From: Vacuolonema iberomarrocanum LEGE 07170
Lineage (GTDB): Bacteria > Cyanobacteriota > Cyanobacteriia > Elainellales > Elainellaceae
Direction: 5' to 3'
Length of the DNA: 64,000 nucleotides
Assembly: GCA_015207365.1 (NCBI GenBank)
Contig: JADEXA010000011.1
Span: forward strand, 1-64,000
Numbering within the stretch: the stretch's first letter is position 1; every line of letters begins with the position of its first letter. The position numbers and the translations under genes are program-made. Below the pieces are notes generated by a model. That model was not told where the DNA came from and did no database searches. It worked only from the letters and a program-made list of their open reading frames with translations. Of this stretch, positions 17,907 to 26,705 are shown in pieces.

Positions 17907-19244
17907 ATGCTCTATTTGAAAAAGCTTGCTGCCGCGTTGGCAGGATTAATTGTCGTGTTGGTACTCGCTTGGGCTCAGCCGTCCCCGGCTCAACTTCCCC
18001 CGGACTTTCAGGGGCGATATATTGCGGCTATCTCAGATGCAGACATGCGCGCCTATGCGTATATCGACGGGCAACTGGGGGAGCCACGCGGGACGGATCA
18101 GCTCTCAATCGTTACCTTGCCACTGCCCGACAACCCCGCGCTAACCAGCTCGATCGAGGTTTCCAATTCAGTTATGAACCCTGTCTATAGCCTAGTGGCG
18201 TCCCAAGACGGTAACACTATCTTTGTGGCTGAGACAAAAGAACCACGCGAACCTGAGGATCAAGTCATTGGCGATCTCGATTTGGGAACGATTCTGCGCG
18301 CTGTCGATGTGTCGGATCCAGCCATGCCTAGGGTCATTGCAGAGGTAGAGGTTGGCATCGATCCGCAGGGGGTTTCCCTCGATGCGAGTGGGACGACGCT
18401 AGCACTAGCGACGAAAGAGCCAGATGCACCGCTGACGTTTGTCACGTTTACCGAAGGTCGCTTTGGGGAGCCGATTCAGTTACCGATGCGGGGCTTTTCG
18501 CCTATGGCAGAACTACCAGACGGCGGAATGCTGCCGCACCATGTCGAGTGGCATCCCACAGCCGATATTGTTGCCGTGAATGTAAATTTTCGAGGTCAGG
18601 TTCAGTTCTTTCGAGTGGTGCGTGATGCTGCAGGGAGTGTGAGCGATGTGGTGCCTTGGGGCAACCGAGTTATCACGTCCAAGTGGCCAATGTCGGGCAA
18701 GTTTTCCCGCGATGGTCGCTTTTATGTGACTAACGATCTGCAATGGGGAGTTGATGTCAGAGGGTTTTATGTGAACGCCCCACCATCGCAGTTGACGGTT
18801 ATTGAGCTAGCGCCGCTGGATCAGGATGAAGCTCAGCACTTTGTTGTTGGGGGCGTTTCTCTGCCAAGACATGCGGAGAGCATTGCTTTCTCAAACGATG
18901 GCACCCTCATTGCTACCAGTAACATCGGCCAAACCTGGCTCTCGCCAGAGGAACCGGGATATAGCCAATCTTCACTTTCCCTGGTTCGGTTCGACCCGGC
19001 CTCAGGTCAACTAACCCATGCGGGCGACTGGACATTTGATGGCATTCTGCCGGAAGGAATTGCATTTGATGCGACGGATCAATATGTTGTCGCAGGTGTA
19101 TTTGAGTATGAAACACCAGAACCTAGAAACGGAGCGTTAGAGTTTTGGCGAGTTGTCGAAAATGCGGATATGCCTAGCTTGGAGCGAACTGACTATGTTA
19201 TTGAGACCGGACCCGGTGCCCACTCGCTCATTGTGGTTCAATAA
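17907..19244 (+). CDS. Exported beta-propeller (lactonase-like) protein
   Basis: A 445-residue protein. The start MLYLKKLAAALAGLIVVLVL ending WAQPSPAQ is a signal peptide. The mature part carries repeated strand patterns such as YSLVASQDGNTIFVAE, GVSLDASGTTLALATK and AESIAFSNDGTLIATSN, typical of 6-phosphogluconolactonase-like or YVTN beta-propellers. The ATG at 17907 is chosen because the upstream extension is derived from the inserted repeat. It is divergent from a LysR regulator. Whether it is an enzyme or a binding propeller cannot be told. Confidence 0.78.
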   Translation: MLYLKKLAAALAGLIVVLVLAWAQPSPAQLPPDFQGRYIAAISDADMRAYAYIDGQLGEPRGTDQLSIVTLPLPDNPALTSSIEVSNSVMNPVYSLVASQDGNTIFVAETKEPREPEDQVIGDLDLGTILRAVDVSDPAMPRVIAEVEVGIDPQGVSLDASGTTLALATKEPDAPLTFVTFTEGRFGEPIQLPMRGFSPMAELPDGGMLPHHVEWHPTADIVAVNVNFRGQVQFFRVVRDAAGSVSDVVPWGNRVITSKWPMSGKFSRDGRFYVTNDLQWGVDVRGFYVNAPPSQLTVIELAPLDQDEAQHFVVGGVSLPRHAESIAFSNDGTLIATSNIGQTWLSPEEPGYSQSSLSLVRFDPASGQLTHAGDWTFDGILPEGIAFDATDQYVVAGVFEYETPEPRNGALEFWRVVENADMPSLERTDYVIETGPGAHSLIVVQ

Positions 19245-19314
19245 GTGGTTCAGTGAGTGGCAGGCCATGGTTAGGACAGGATTGGCACTCGGCTAAAGGT
19301 GATGTGCAAAAGCA

Positions 19315-19341
19315 GGTTAGCGCCCCGTGGGAGCGCTAACC
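19315..19341. terminator. Hairpin between convergent genes
   Basis: GGTTAGCGC (19315-19323) pairs perfectly with GCGCTAACC (19333-19341) around a 9-nt loop. It lies between the 3' ends of the propeller gene and the SDR gene. The following T-tract is weak, so termination is likely but not certain. Confidence 0.65.
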
Positions 19342-19374
19342 TTGTCTGATAGACAGTTTTTAGCCTTCAGCCTT

Positions 19375-20118
19375 CTAGCCTTCGGACATATTGGCTTCGA
19401 CGACGTTTTCCGCAAAGCTCTGATAAGCTCCGCCAATTTGCGTTGCCATTGTGCCAGGGAAAACGTGGAAATCCCCTGCTTGGAGGGCTGCGATGATGCT
19501 GTCGGCGACTAAAGTAGGTGGTTCAGCGATCGCCGTTAACCCCGCTGCATCACCCATGTCTGTCGCAATGGGGCCAGGGTGAACACTCAGCACGACTGTG
19601 CCCTGCTCGCCCAGCGATTCGCGCAACCCCTGGGTAATGGAGTAGGATGCTGCCTTGGACGCCGAGTAGGTGGCAAAGTTCGCAAAGGTTTTCATCGAAA
19701 CAACAGAGTTGAGTTGGATGAACGCACCGCCCCCATTGGCCTTGAGCACAGGAGCGAAGGCTTGTGCCATGTGTATTAAGCCATAGACATTGACGTTCAT
19801 TTGGAATTCGAGCGAGGCGATCGCCCCTTCGTCCAAAGCTGCTGCTTGCTGAAAGGCTCCGCCGTTGTTGATCACCACCTCAGCATCCTTGGCAGCTTGA
19901 GCGGCAGCCGTGATGGATTGGGCATCAGCCAAATCGATTTGAAGCGGAACGACTTTGTCACCATATTTCTGAACCAGGGGTGCCGTACTTTCGAGCTTGC
20001 GGACGGCAGCATATACTTTGGCCGCGCCATGATCGATAAAAGATTCAACCAATACCTTGCCAATGCCACGATTAGCGCCAGTGACCAAGATAGTTTTGTT
20101 GCGAATGTCGTATGCCAT
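19375..20118 (-). CDS. Short-chain dehydrogenase/reductase
   Basis: A 247-residue classical SDR. The cofactor loop is TGANRGIG (about 14-21), the usual NNAG is NNGG, and the catalytic set is S (LNSVVS) with YSASK. An acidic residue absent after beta-2 (AAVRKLES) suggests NADP preference. The substrate is unknown. It lies 87 bp downstream of a TetR gene on the same strand, and both are preceded by a GACCGATTG half-site on that strand, so TetR control is likely. Confidence 0.88.
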   Translation of the reverse strand: MAYDIRNKTILVTGANRGIGKVLVESFIDHGAAKVYAAVRKLESTAPLVQKYGDKVVPLQIDLADAQSITAAAQAAKDAEVVINNGGAFQQAAALDEGAIASLEFQMNVNVYGLIHMAQAFAPVLKANGGGAFIQLNSVVSMKTFANFATYSASKAASYSITQGLRESLGEQGTVVLSVHPGPIATDMGDAAGLTAIAEPPTLVADSIIAALQAGDFHVFPGTMATQIGGAYQSFAENVVEANMSEG

Positions 20119-20176
20119 GGGGAGATCCTCCTTTTGAATTGGATTAGAGTGAATTGAAGCGAAACAAAAACTTTGA

Positions 20177-20189
20177 ACAATCGGTCTAA
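20177..20189 (-). promoter_or_regulatory. TetR half-site upstream of SDR
   Basis: Read on the minus strand this is TTAGACCGATTGT. The same GACCGATTG word lies in front of the TetR gene at 20846-20859. The shared site suggests one regulator controls both transcription units. Confidence 0.5.
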
Positions 20190-20205
20190 TTTAAGCCAAA
20201 AAAAT

Positions 20206-20838
20206 TTAGCTTTTTTCGAGAAGGGAAATGGCGGCTTCCACTGCACCTTCTAAGGTTGTGCCGCTATCCATCACACGACCCACTAATGCGAGGCCTTGGG
20301 TCGTGCAAACCAGCAGACGAGCTAGATTTCGTGGATTGGCCTCAGAACTGATTTCGCCTGCGGCCTGGGCACGGCTTAGCGTGGCTGCGAACGCATCTTC
20401 TACTTGTTGCAAGTAGGCGCGCATGATCTGGGCGATCGCCCCATCCTTGGTATTGAAGTCGGCGATATTTGTCCCCAGCATGCAGCCACGACTACCGGGT
20501 TGACTGTGCATCTCCTGCCAATCATGTAGCAGTTGCTTCAGATTGCCTAACGGAGAGCCATCGGCAGAAAGGCGATCGCGCATGTCTCGCAGGTTGGTCT
20601 GGGCATAGTGCTCTAACGCTTTGAGGAAAAGCGATTGCTTGTTGCCAAACGTGTCATACAAGCTTTTCTTGCCAATACCCATGTTTTTCAGCAATTCAGA
20701 GAGGCTAGTGGCTTCGTAGCCATGCTCCCAAAACACTTTCATAGCCTTGGACAAGGCGATTTGAACGTCGAATTGCTTTTCAGGGCCGCGAGTCATTTGC
20801 AACCTGCCTTGTGTTTGACCATGGTGTAACTCTACCAT
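20206..20838 (-). CDS. TetR-family regulator
   Basis: A repressor of 210 residues from the first ATG, or 196 from the Met at residue 15 (20796). The latter follows GGCAGG and may be the true start. The HTH is WEHGYEATSLSELLKNMGIG then KKSLYDTFGNKQSLF. The C-terminal domain with GCMLGTNIADF is typical of the NemR/YxaF-like cyanobacterial TetR group that controls adjacent oxidoreductases. It is the first gene of a likely TetR-SDR unit. Confidence 0.88.
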   Translation of the reverse strand: MVELHHGQTQGRLQMTRGPEKQFDVQIALSKAMKVFWEHGYEATSLSELLKNMGIGKKSLYDTFGNKQSLFLKALEHYAQTNLRDMRDRLSADGSPLGNLKQLLHDWQEMHSQPGSRGCMLGTNIADFNTKDGAIAQIMRAYLQQVEDAFAATLSRAQAAGEISSEANPRNLARLLVCTTQGLALVGRVMDSGTTLEGAVEAAISLLEKS

Positions 20839-20845
20839 TACTTAA

Positions 20846-20859
20846 ACCAATCGGTCAAT
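20846..20859 (-). promoter_or_regulatory. TetR half-site upstream of its own gene
   Basis: On the minus strand this reads ATTGACCGATTGGT, just upstream of the first TetR ATG. It matches the site before the SDR at 20177-20189 and is consistent with autorepression. Confidence 0.5.
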
Positions 20860-20899
20860 GATTCCTTGAAGAATCTCTTGGCCTGCTCTCGGTTGATTA

Positions 20900-21002
20900 A
20901 TATCAAATCCGGTTGAAGAGCCCAAATATTGTTTGCGCCCGCTGCAGGGCAGCGGGCGCAAACAATATTTGGGTTTTACAGCTGTTTAATCGGATTTGAT
21001 AT
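20900..21002. repeat. Hairpin element with own inverted ends
   Basis: The outer arms ATATCAAATCCGGTT (20900-20914) and AATCGGATTTGATAT (20988-21002) match at 14 of 15 positions. The inner arms (20921-20943 and 20951-20973) are a perfect 23-bp stem with a 7-nt loop; the base is CCCAAATATTG and the tip GCGCCCGCT. The double-tier layout is that of a small non-autonomous element. It fills most of the 365-bp gap between the TetR and histidine kinase genes. Confidence 0.9.
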
Positions 21003-21203
21003 AAGACGATAAGTTTTGTGTAGTCGTGAGGCAGGTACCTCATTTGTGTGGAACGTTTGTTACTGTCTTGTGAGTGTATACAGTCGGCTGTGTAATTTTG
21101 ATCAGGAGCAGGGTGCAGGTTACCGCTCACATTGGTGGCTAGACCGCATCACGGTTTGAGAAGTCTAGATTTAAAACCTCTATTCCACCCGGAGGCTGAA
21201 TGT

Positions 21204-22655
21204 ATGGATGAGTCAGATGTATCTGTGATTTGTCCAGATGAGACAAGGGCTCACTTGGAACAAGAATTGAGCCAGGCACATGCAGAGATAGAGCGCCTAA
21301 AGCAAGTTCAAACTCAGGAACGAACTCAGCGTGAGAAAGTTGAGTTTGATTTGAGAACATCTCGGCGGCTTCTGCAACTTGTGATGGATACGCTACCTGA
21401 GGCGATTTTCTGGAAAGATCGAAATTTAGTTTACCTGGGGTGTAACCAGAACTTTGCAGAAGATGCGGGTGTCGCTTCTCCCGATGACATTGTGGGCAAA
21501 ACAGACTATGACCTGGCGTGGCAGCGACAAGAAGCTGACTTTTTCCGAGAATGCGATCGCCGCGTCATGATAGCGAACCGTGCAGAACTGGGAATTGTTG
21601 AAGCCCAACTGCAAGGGGATGGAAAGCAAGCCTGGTTAGAAACCAATAAAACTCCCTTGCATGATAGTGATGGACAAGTCATCGGCATGTTAGGCACCTA
21701 TCAAGACATCACGGCGCGAAGACAGTCTGAAATTGCTCTAGAAGAATTGAATCAAAAACTAGAATTGCAAGCGATCGAGCTGACCTCGACCCTGGCGCAG
21801 TTGCAGCAATCGCAACTGCAGCTCATCCAACGAGAGAAAATGTCTGCTCTGGGGAACTTGGTTGCAGGGGTCGCCCATGAAATCAATAATCCGCTTGGGT
21901 TCTTGTCCGGTAACCTAAATCCTGCACAAGACTATGTAAAAGATTTGTTCGAGCTACTGGATCTCTGCTGCCAAGAAATCCCGCAGCCCACCCAAGCGAT
22001 TCAAGAAAAGATTAGAGACATCGATTTAGAGTTCCTGAGAGCGGATTTACCACAGCTTCTGTCTTCTATGCGTGAGGCGATTAAACGCATTGCCAACATT
22101 AGTACGAGCCTCAGAACCTTCTCTCGATCAGACACCGATTATCAGATTCCCTTTCAACTTCATGAGGGGCTCGATAGTACACTTCTCCTGCTGAGGCACC
22201 GCTTGAAGGCAAATAAGCAGCGCCCAGACATTCAAGTTGTTCAGAATTACAGCGAAATGCCTTCTGTTCGGTGCTTCCCTGGGCAACTGAATCAGGTTTT
22301 CATGAATTTGCTGGCCAATGCGATTGATGCACTGAATGAGTCCAACCAAGGCAAGAGTTATGCGGAGATTCAGGCTCAGCCAAACTGTATCGTGATTTCA
22401 ACCCAGTTATCGGCAGACCAGCAATGGGCAATCGTTAGGGTCAAAGATAATGGAATCGGTATGACAGAAGACGTGAAGCATAAGATGTTTGAAAACCTTT
22501 TTACGACGAAAGGTGTTGGTAAGGGAACGGGTTTAGGATTGGCGATCGCCCGCCAAATCATTGTGGAGAATCACGGTGGCACGATAGAGGTCAATTCATC
22601 GTTGGGACAAGGCACAGAACTTATCTTCAAAATTCCTGTTGCAGGAATGGACTGA
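21204..22655 (+). CDS. PAS-domain sensor histidine kinase
   Basis: A 483-residue soluble kinase. An N-terminal coiled coil (about 15-55) is followed by one PAS domain (about 60-185, LVMDTLPEAIFWKDRNLVYL to GMLGTYQDITARR) and a short coiled coil. The HisKA segment has MSALGNLVAGVAHEINNP, where His is the phosphorylation site. The HATPase domain has the N box NLLANAIDAL, G1 VKDNGIGM and G2 GTGLGLAIA. The ATG at 21204 follows GGAGG (21191-21195) by 8 bases, better than a GTG at 21132. It has no membrane segment and no adjacent response regulator. Confidence 0.93.
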   Translation: MDESDVSVICPDETRAHLEQELSQAHAEIERLKQVQTQERTQREKVEFDLRTSRRLLQLVMDTLPEAIFWKDRNLVYLGCNQNFAEDAGVASPDDIVGKTDYDLAWQRQEADFFRECDRRVMIANRAELGIVEAQLQGDGKQAWLETNKTPLHDSDGQVIGMLGTYQDITARRQSEIALEELNQKLELQAIELTSTLAQLQQSQLQLIQREKMSALGNLVAGVAHEINNPLGFLSGNLNPAQDYVKDLFELLDLCCQEIPQPTQAIQEKIRDIDLEFLRADLPQLLSSMREAIKRIANISTSLRTFSRSDTDYQIPFQLHEGLDSTLLLLRHRLKANKQRPDIQVVQNYSEMPSVRCFPGQLNQVFMNLLANAIDALNESNQGKSYAEIQAQPNCIVISTQLSADQQWAIVRVKDNGIGMTEDVKHKMFENLFTTKGVGKGTGLGLAIARQIIVENHGGTIEVNSSLGQGTELIFKIPVAGMD

Positions 22656-22678
22656 CAATCATGTTGTTGGATACAATC

Positions 22679-23266
22679 TCAAATCCGATGCCGCATCAGC
22701 AACGTTTCAATCAGGCTCTTCGCTGTTTGCAATCGCTGGGGATCATCAGACTTCGCCACCCAAGAAGCAAGCTCATTTAAGGAACCATTCACCAAGTGAG
22801 CAAATCCCTCTGCATCGACAGTATCCAGTTCTCCTTCATCAGCGGCGAGCTGAATGGACTCGTAGAGCAACCCAAAGCCATACTGATCAATTTCAACTAA
22901 GTCATCGGCGGCTAACACCGCTGGAGCTTCGACAAACACCAACCGCCGGATCTCATCTTGCTGGGCGACTTCTAGAAATGCCTGACAGCCAGTGACCAAC
23001 TGCTGCCAGTTGGTTTCTAGCGGCTCGACTTTGGACTGGATATACGCGGTTATCTCGTCATAGGCTTCAGTCACGACGGCTCTGAAGACCCCTAGCTTGT
23101 CTTTGAACTGGTGATACAAGGCTCCGCGCGTGATGCCGAGTTCGTGGATGATCTCCTCGGTGCCCGTAGCGGCATACCCTTTTGTTGAAAACAGATGACG
23201 CGCCCGGGCAAGAATGGCACGGCGGGTGCGTTGGGTTTGTTCAGCTTTGGTGAGCTTGGCAGTCAT
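22679..23266 (-). CDS. TetR-family regulator
   Basis: A repressor of 195 residues. The HTH is FSTKGYAATGTEEIIHELGI then TRGALYHQFKDKLGVF. The ATG at 23266 is preferred because the possible start at 23305 overlaps a repeated TTCAGACAGT word that looks like an operator. The gene is divergent from the GNAT/hydrolase pair, and a dyad, GATACA-N7-TGTATC, lies just upstream of that pair. Confidence 0.88.
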   Translation of the reverse strand: MTAKLTKAEQTQRTRRAILARARHLFSTKGYAATGTEEIIHELGITRGALYHQFKDKLGVFRAVVTEAYDEITAYIQSKVEPLETNWQQLVTGCQAFLEVAQQDEIRRLVFVEAPAVLAADDLVEIDQYGFGLLYESIQLAADEGELDTVDAEGFAHLVNGSLNELASWVAKSDDPQRLQTAKSLIETLLMRHRI

Positions 23267-23291
23267 AGCAACAGGCTTGACTTTGGTATTC

Positions 23292-23371
23292 AGACAGTTT
23301 GGCATTCAGACAGTATGTATCTTGACAAGCGAAGGATTATCTCGTTAATTTGGATACATACAGATTGTATC
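23292..23371. promoter_or_regulatory. Operator cluster of the TetR / GNAT divergent region
   Basis: GATACA (23353-23358) and TGTATC (23366-23371) form a perfect dyad with a 7-bp spacer. A related GACAGTATGTATC lies at 23309-23321. The word CAGACAGT occurs at 23291 and 23307, 16 bp apart. This is plausibly where the divergent TetR binds. Confidence 0.55.
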
Positions 23372-23400
23372 TTTTCTTGGCTCGCCTTAAGGAGATTTTG

Positions 23401-24090
23401 ATGCTAGCGACACGACGCACGCGTAAAGCAACTGAGGCAGATATTCCGTTTCTCGCCCGAATTGACTATGAAGCCTCCCTCCCGCCGCTCAATCATAGTT
23501 TTTGGGAAGATCTATTAGATGGCAGTGGGACTGGCTCGTTACGGTTTATCGAAGCAGAACTCCGGGTAAATGCTTCGAACTGGGGAGAAGTCGAAGATTT
23601 CATAATTTTGGAAGAAGATGGCAAGCCTGTTGCTGCTGCTGCAGGCTATGTACCCAATGAAGAAAATTACACGCCGTTGCGGCTCTCCCGTCTCGATGCG
23701 ATCGCCCAGGAATTGAATTGGTCAAACGCTGTCACAAATAACTTTCGCGATCGCTATCTAGCGCTGTGGGGGGAGGATTTGCGACCGTTCATTTTGATGC
23801 CCCAAGCTACCTGGATCGTCGAAACTGTTGCCGTTATCCCAGAGGCGCGGGGGCGCGGTTTGGGGCAAGAGATTGTGAAAGCGGTTGTAGAGGAAGGGCG
23901 ATCGCAAAATCACTCCCATGCCGGAATCATGGTCATCAACGGCAATGATGTGGCGCGCCGAACCTATGAATCTGTGGGATTTAAGCCCTATATCACCTTC
24001 TATGCAGATTTGTTTTCAGAACAGTTTGGCCTGGATTTTCCAGGCATTACCAAGTTTGGGCTTCGGTTAGATTCGGGTAAAAACGACTGA
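23401..24090 (+). CDS. GNAT-family N-acetyltransferase
   Basis: A 229-residue acetyltransferase. The N-terminus ATRRTRKATEADIPFLARI is typical, and the acetyl-CoA loop is ETVAVIPEARGRGLGQEIVK (about 157-176; R-G-R-G-L-G). The last part, GIMVINGNDVARRTYESVGF, is the usual GNAT C-terminal fold. AAGGAG precedes the ATG at 23401; the upstream in-frame extension overlaps the operator and is not used. It lies 2 bp before the alpha/beta hydrolase gene, so the two form an operon. Confidence 0.88.
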   Translation: MLATRRTRKATEADIPFLARIDYEASLPPLNHSFWEDLLDGSGTGSLRFIEAELRVNASNWGEVEDFIILEEDGKPVAAAAGYVPNEENYTPLRLSRLDAIAQELNWSNAVTNNFRDRYLALWGEDLRPFILMPQATWIVETVAVIPEARGRGLGQEIVKAVVEEGRSQNHSHAGIMVINGNDVARRTYESVGFKPYITFYADLFSEQFGLDFPGITKFGLRLDSGKND

Positions 24091-24092
24091 AA

Positions 24093-24971
24093 ATGGACCA
24101 ACTTCATCCAACATATGCTCCCTTCGCCTCTCGACGCGTCACAGTGCGAGGCGTTGACTATGCATTTACTGACACGGGAAATTCTGGTTTTCCGGTATTG
24201 TTGCTGCATGGCTGGCCCGACGACAGAAGCATCTGGCGACATCAGCTACCCTATCTGCAATCCCAGGGATTTCGAGTCATTTCGGTGGATTGGATCGGCC
24301 ATGGCGAGAGCGCCATACCCACAGATACCAGACGATACCGCATTAGCGAACTGGGGGCTGACACCATCGCCTTGCTAGATACCCTCCAACTCGACCGCGT
24401 CCATCTCATCGCCCACGACTACGGTGCGACGGTTTCTTGGGAAACCGTTGCTAACCATCCAACGCGCTTTTCGAGCTACTGCGCCCTATCCGTAGGGCAT
24501 ACCGTTGAGATTTTGCAAGATATTGCCACAGGCCACCTCCTGCGTTACTTGTGGTTGATCTTGCATGGCATGGATCGAGCCAGTCGATATTGGTATCTGA
24601 GCAATGAAGCTCAGCGATTTCGGCACAAATTTGCTGCTCACCCAGATGCAGAGCGCATCCTCGAAAAGCTAACGCATGGTGGTGACACAACGTTCTGGAC
24701 AATCTGGGAAAAGGCCAATCCCTCTTACGATGCCATTTATCGTCACTTTTTTACGGAACAACGACAGAAACGCATCACGGTACCCACTCTGGGGCTCTAC
24801 AGTCGGGAGGATGAGTGGATGACCGAAGGACAGCTCGCCCGGAGCTACAAACATGTAGATGCTTCCTGGCGATATGAATCCATGCGGGGCGGTCATTGGG
24901 TTCAATTAGAGCGACCGGATGAGGTCAACGCTATTTTGGGTTCCTGGCTGGCTCAGGTCGAGCCATGCTGA
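24093..24971 (+). CDS. Alpha/beta hydrolase (epoxide hydrolase / dehalogenase-like)
   Basis: A 292-residue alpha/beta hydrolase. The oxyanion segment is HGWPDD (about 38-43). The nucleophile elbow is HLIAHDYGATVSW, with Asp instead of Ser, as in epoxide hydrolases and haloalkane dehalogenases. The catalytic His is in GGHWVQLERPDEV near the C-terminus, with acid D in YSREDEWM. It is co-transcribed with the GNAT gene under probable TetR control. The substrate is unknown; detoxification is a guess from family and context. Confidence 0.87.
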   Translation: MDQLHPTYAPFASRRVTVRGVDYAFTDTGNSGFPVLLLHGWPDDRSIWRHQLPYLQSQGFRVISVDWIGHGESAIPTDTRRYRISELGADTIALLDTLQLDRVHLIAHDYGATVSWETVANHPTRFSSYCALSVGHTVEILQDIATGHLLRYLWLILHGMDRASRYWYLSNEAQRFRHKFAAHPDAERILEKLTHGGDTTFWTIWEKANPSYDAIYRHFFTEQRQKRITVPTLGLYSREDEWMTEGQLARSYKHVDASWRYESMRGGHWVQLERPDEVNAILGSWLAQVEPC

Positions 24972-24978
24972 GCCACAA

Positions 24979-25070
24979 AGCGCTATGCGCGTTAGTTAAG
25001 TACGGTTGTGTGGGGCGCGGCGCGCCCCACACAACCGTTGCTGTGCTTAATGCGGTTGCACACCGCTATA
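24979..25070 (-). repeat. Dispersed hairpin element, family B, copy 2
   Basis: A 92-bp inverted copy of the 3247-3334 element. The central stem CGGTTGTGTGGGGCGC pairs with GCGCCCCACACAACCG. It begins 8 bp after the stop codon of the alpha/beta hydrolase. Confidence 0.9.
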
Positions 25071-25104
25071 TGACAACCCAGTATGAGAATAGATCGAGCT
25101 GAAC

Positions 25105-25800
25105 ATGACGTTTAAAACAATTGTTGTAGCGGGTGCAAGCCGTGGCATCGGCCTTACTGTTGCCGAACATTTTGTTTCTCAGTGCGATCGCCTACTCGCG
25201 GTATCGCGCACCGAAGCACCTGTTGGCGAGTGGATTCAAGCTGATCTGTCAGAGCTGTCGGGCGTCGAAACGGTGGCCAAGGCGGTTGGTAGTGATTCCT
25301 TGGATGCCTTGCTCTACATGGGCGGAACCTGGGAAACCCATGCGTTTACCCGCGAGTACAGCTTTGAAGCTTGCTCCGACGAAGATATTACCCGAGTCAT
25401 TGCCGTCAATTTGGTCGCCCCGATTCTATTGGTGAAAGCGTTACTGCCTGCCCTGAGGCGATCGCACAATCCAAAAGTGATTTTGATGGGAGCGCTTTCA
25501 GGGCGAGATAATTTTCCTGGGCGGGAGGTGGCCAACAGTGCCTCCAAGTTTGGGCTGCGGGGCGTGGTGCATGCCTTACGAGAAGAGTTGCGATCGCAGC
25601 AAATTGGCGTAACCGTGATCAACCCAGGAAATGTGGGCACACCAGAAGTTCTGGCGGATCTGGCTGCCGAAAATCTCGATGGCGGCGCAGCCATTCCATT
25701 ACCCGATCTTCTCAGCATCATTCACTGCATCCTGTCGTTATCACGGGCGACCTGCATTAAAGAGATTGACGTACCTGCCATGTTGGGCGAAGGGGCCTAA
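25105..25800 (+). CDS. SDR-family protein lacking the catalytic tyrosine
   Basis: A 231-residue Rossmann protein of the SDR family. The cofactor loop GASRGIG (about 10-16) is intact. The classical YxxxK is NSASK in REVANSASKFGLRG, so Tyr is replaced by Asn. The Ser position (MGALSG) is present. NNAG is also replaced (YMGGTWE). It may bind nucleotide without classical reductase chemistry. No operon partner is clear; a family B hairpin precedes it. Confidence 0.82.
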   Translation: MTFKTIVVAGASRGIGLTVAEHFVSQCDRLLAVSRTEAPVGEWIQADLSELSGVETVAKAVGSDSLDALLYMGGTWETHAFTREYSFEACSDEDITRVIAVNLVAPILLVKALLPALRRSHNPKVILMGALSGRDNFPGREVANSASKFGLRGVVHALREELRSQQIGVTVINPGNVGTPEVLADLAAENLDGGAAIPLPDLLSIIHCILSLSRATCIKEIDVPAMLGEGA

Positions 25801-25939
25801 ATCCTGCTGCTTTGGAGCAAATGGACTAGCTATTTGGATAGGAGATTCTGCCGTAGGATAGGTTAGCGTTAGCATAACCATCGAAATGCGAAGGGCAGTT
25901 GCCTCTGCTCAAATGAATTGTTCTACAAAGAGAAAGGCA

Positions 25940-26638
25940 ATGTTAACGGCAGCCGATGTTAGAGCACTTCCAACGCCAACCGATGCCCAATGGCTAGCGT
26001 TTGAGAACCATTTGGTCACGGTTCATAGCTGGTATAAGCATCTACCGCTGCTGCAAGGGGGCGAGTTTGTTGTGTTTCTAGCTCCGGATGCTGGCAAAAA
26101 CTATCCGATGCAACATCCGAAACTGCCGACTGAAAATACAGTTGAAGGGTATCGCTGTGCCTTTGGTCATCTCGACTATCTATGGCGCATTTCATCGGAT
26201 GACCCATTTGATCGAGACGGAGGAACGGCTCCATTCCTTGATGCTGAACTGATAGCGATTGGTCGTTTTACGCTCTATCCTTATATTTCAGAAGAATTTT
26301 ATTGGAGTGTCCATGAGGATGACGTCGTTCGCATTGAGCAAGGACAGTTGCATCCACATGCTGCCGAAATTCTGAACGCGTTTTATGCAGAGGGGCAGCT
26401 AGAGGATGCCTGGGACGAGCTGTCTGATGCAGACAAAGCCCTCATTGATCCTATGGATGATGAAGATGAGAACGTTGCTATCCAGGAAGGGTTGCTGCCT
26501 ACGCCAGTGTTGGAATATCTGGAGCTTCGTACCTGCTACGGTAAGCTTCACGAACGCGCATTGAAGCAACTGAAGGTTGCCCTGAGTCGTTTCAAGCATT
26601 GGCTGGAATCAGGCGATCGGCGGGGGCGATCGCCATAA
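25940..26638 (+). CDS. Hypothetical protein, 232 aa
   Basis: I do not recognise this protein. It is acidic and aromatic-rich, with a compact N-terminal domain (VRALPTPTDAQWLAFENHLV, SWYKHLPLLQGGEFVVFLAP, YRCAFGHLDYLW) and an acidic middle (DALIDPMDDEDENV-like). There is no signal or membrane segment. The ATG at 25940 follows AGAAAGG; an upstream ATG at 25886 is possible. A hairpin terminator follows its stop by one base. Confidence 0.7.
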   Translation: MLTAADVRALPTPTDAQWLAFENHLVTVHSWYKHLPLLQGGEFVVFLAPDAGKNYPMQHPKLPTENTVEGYRCAFGHLDYLWRISSDDPFDRDGGTAPFLDAELIAIGRFTLYPYISEEFYWSVHEDDVVRIEQGQLHPHAAEILNAFYAEGQLEDAWDELSDADKALIDPMDDEDENVAIQEGLLPTPVLEYLELRTCYGKLHERALKQLKVALSRFKHWLESGDRRGRSP

Positions 26639-26639
26639 G

Positions 26640-26672
26640 AGAACCCCGGCATCTGATGGATGCCGGGGTTCT
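26640..26672. terminator. Bidirectional hairpin between convergent genes
   Basis: AGAACCCCGGCATC (26640-26653) pairs perfectly with GATGCCGGGGTTCT (26659-26672) around TGATG. It lies between the stops of the 232-aa gene and the MscS-like gene. No U-tract is present on either side. Confidence 0.75.
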
Positions 26673-26705
26673 ACATGAGCTAATGGGCACCCGAGGATGC
26701 TGTGA

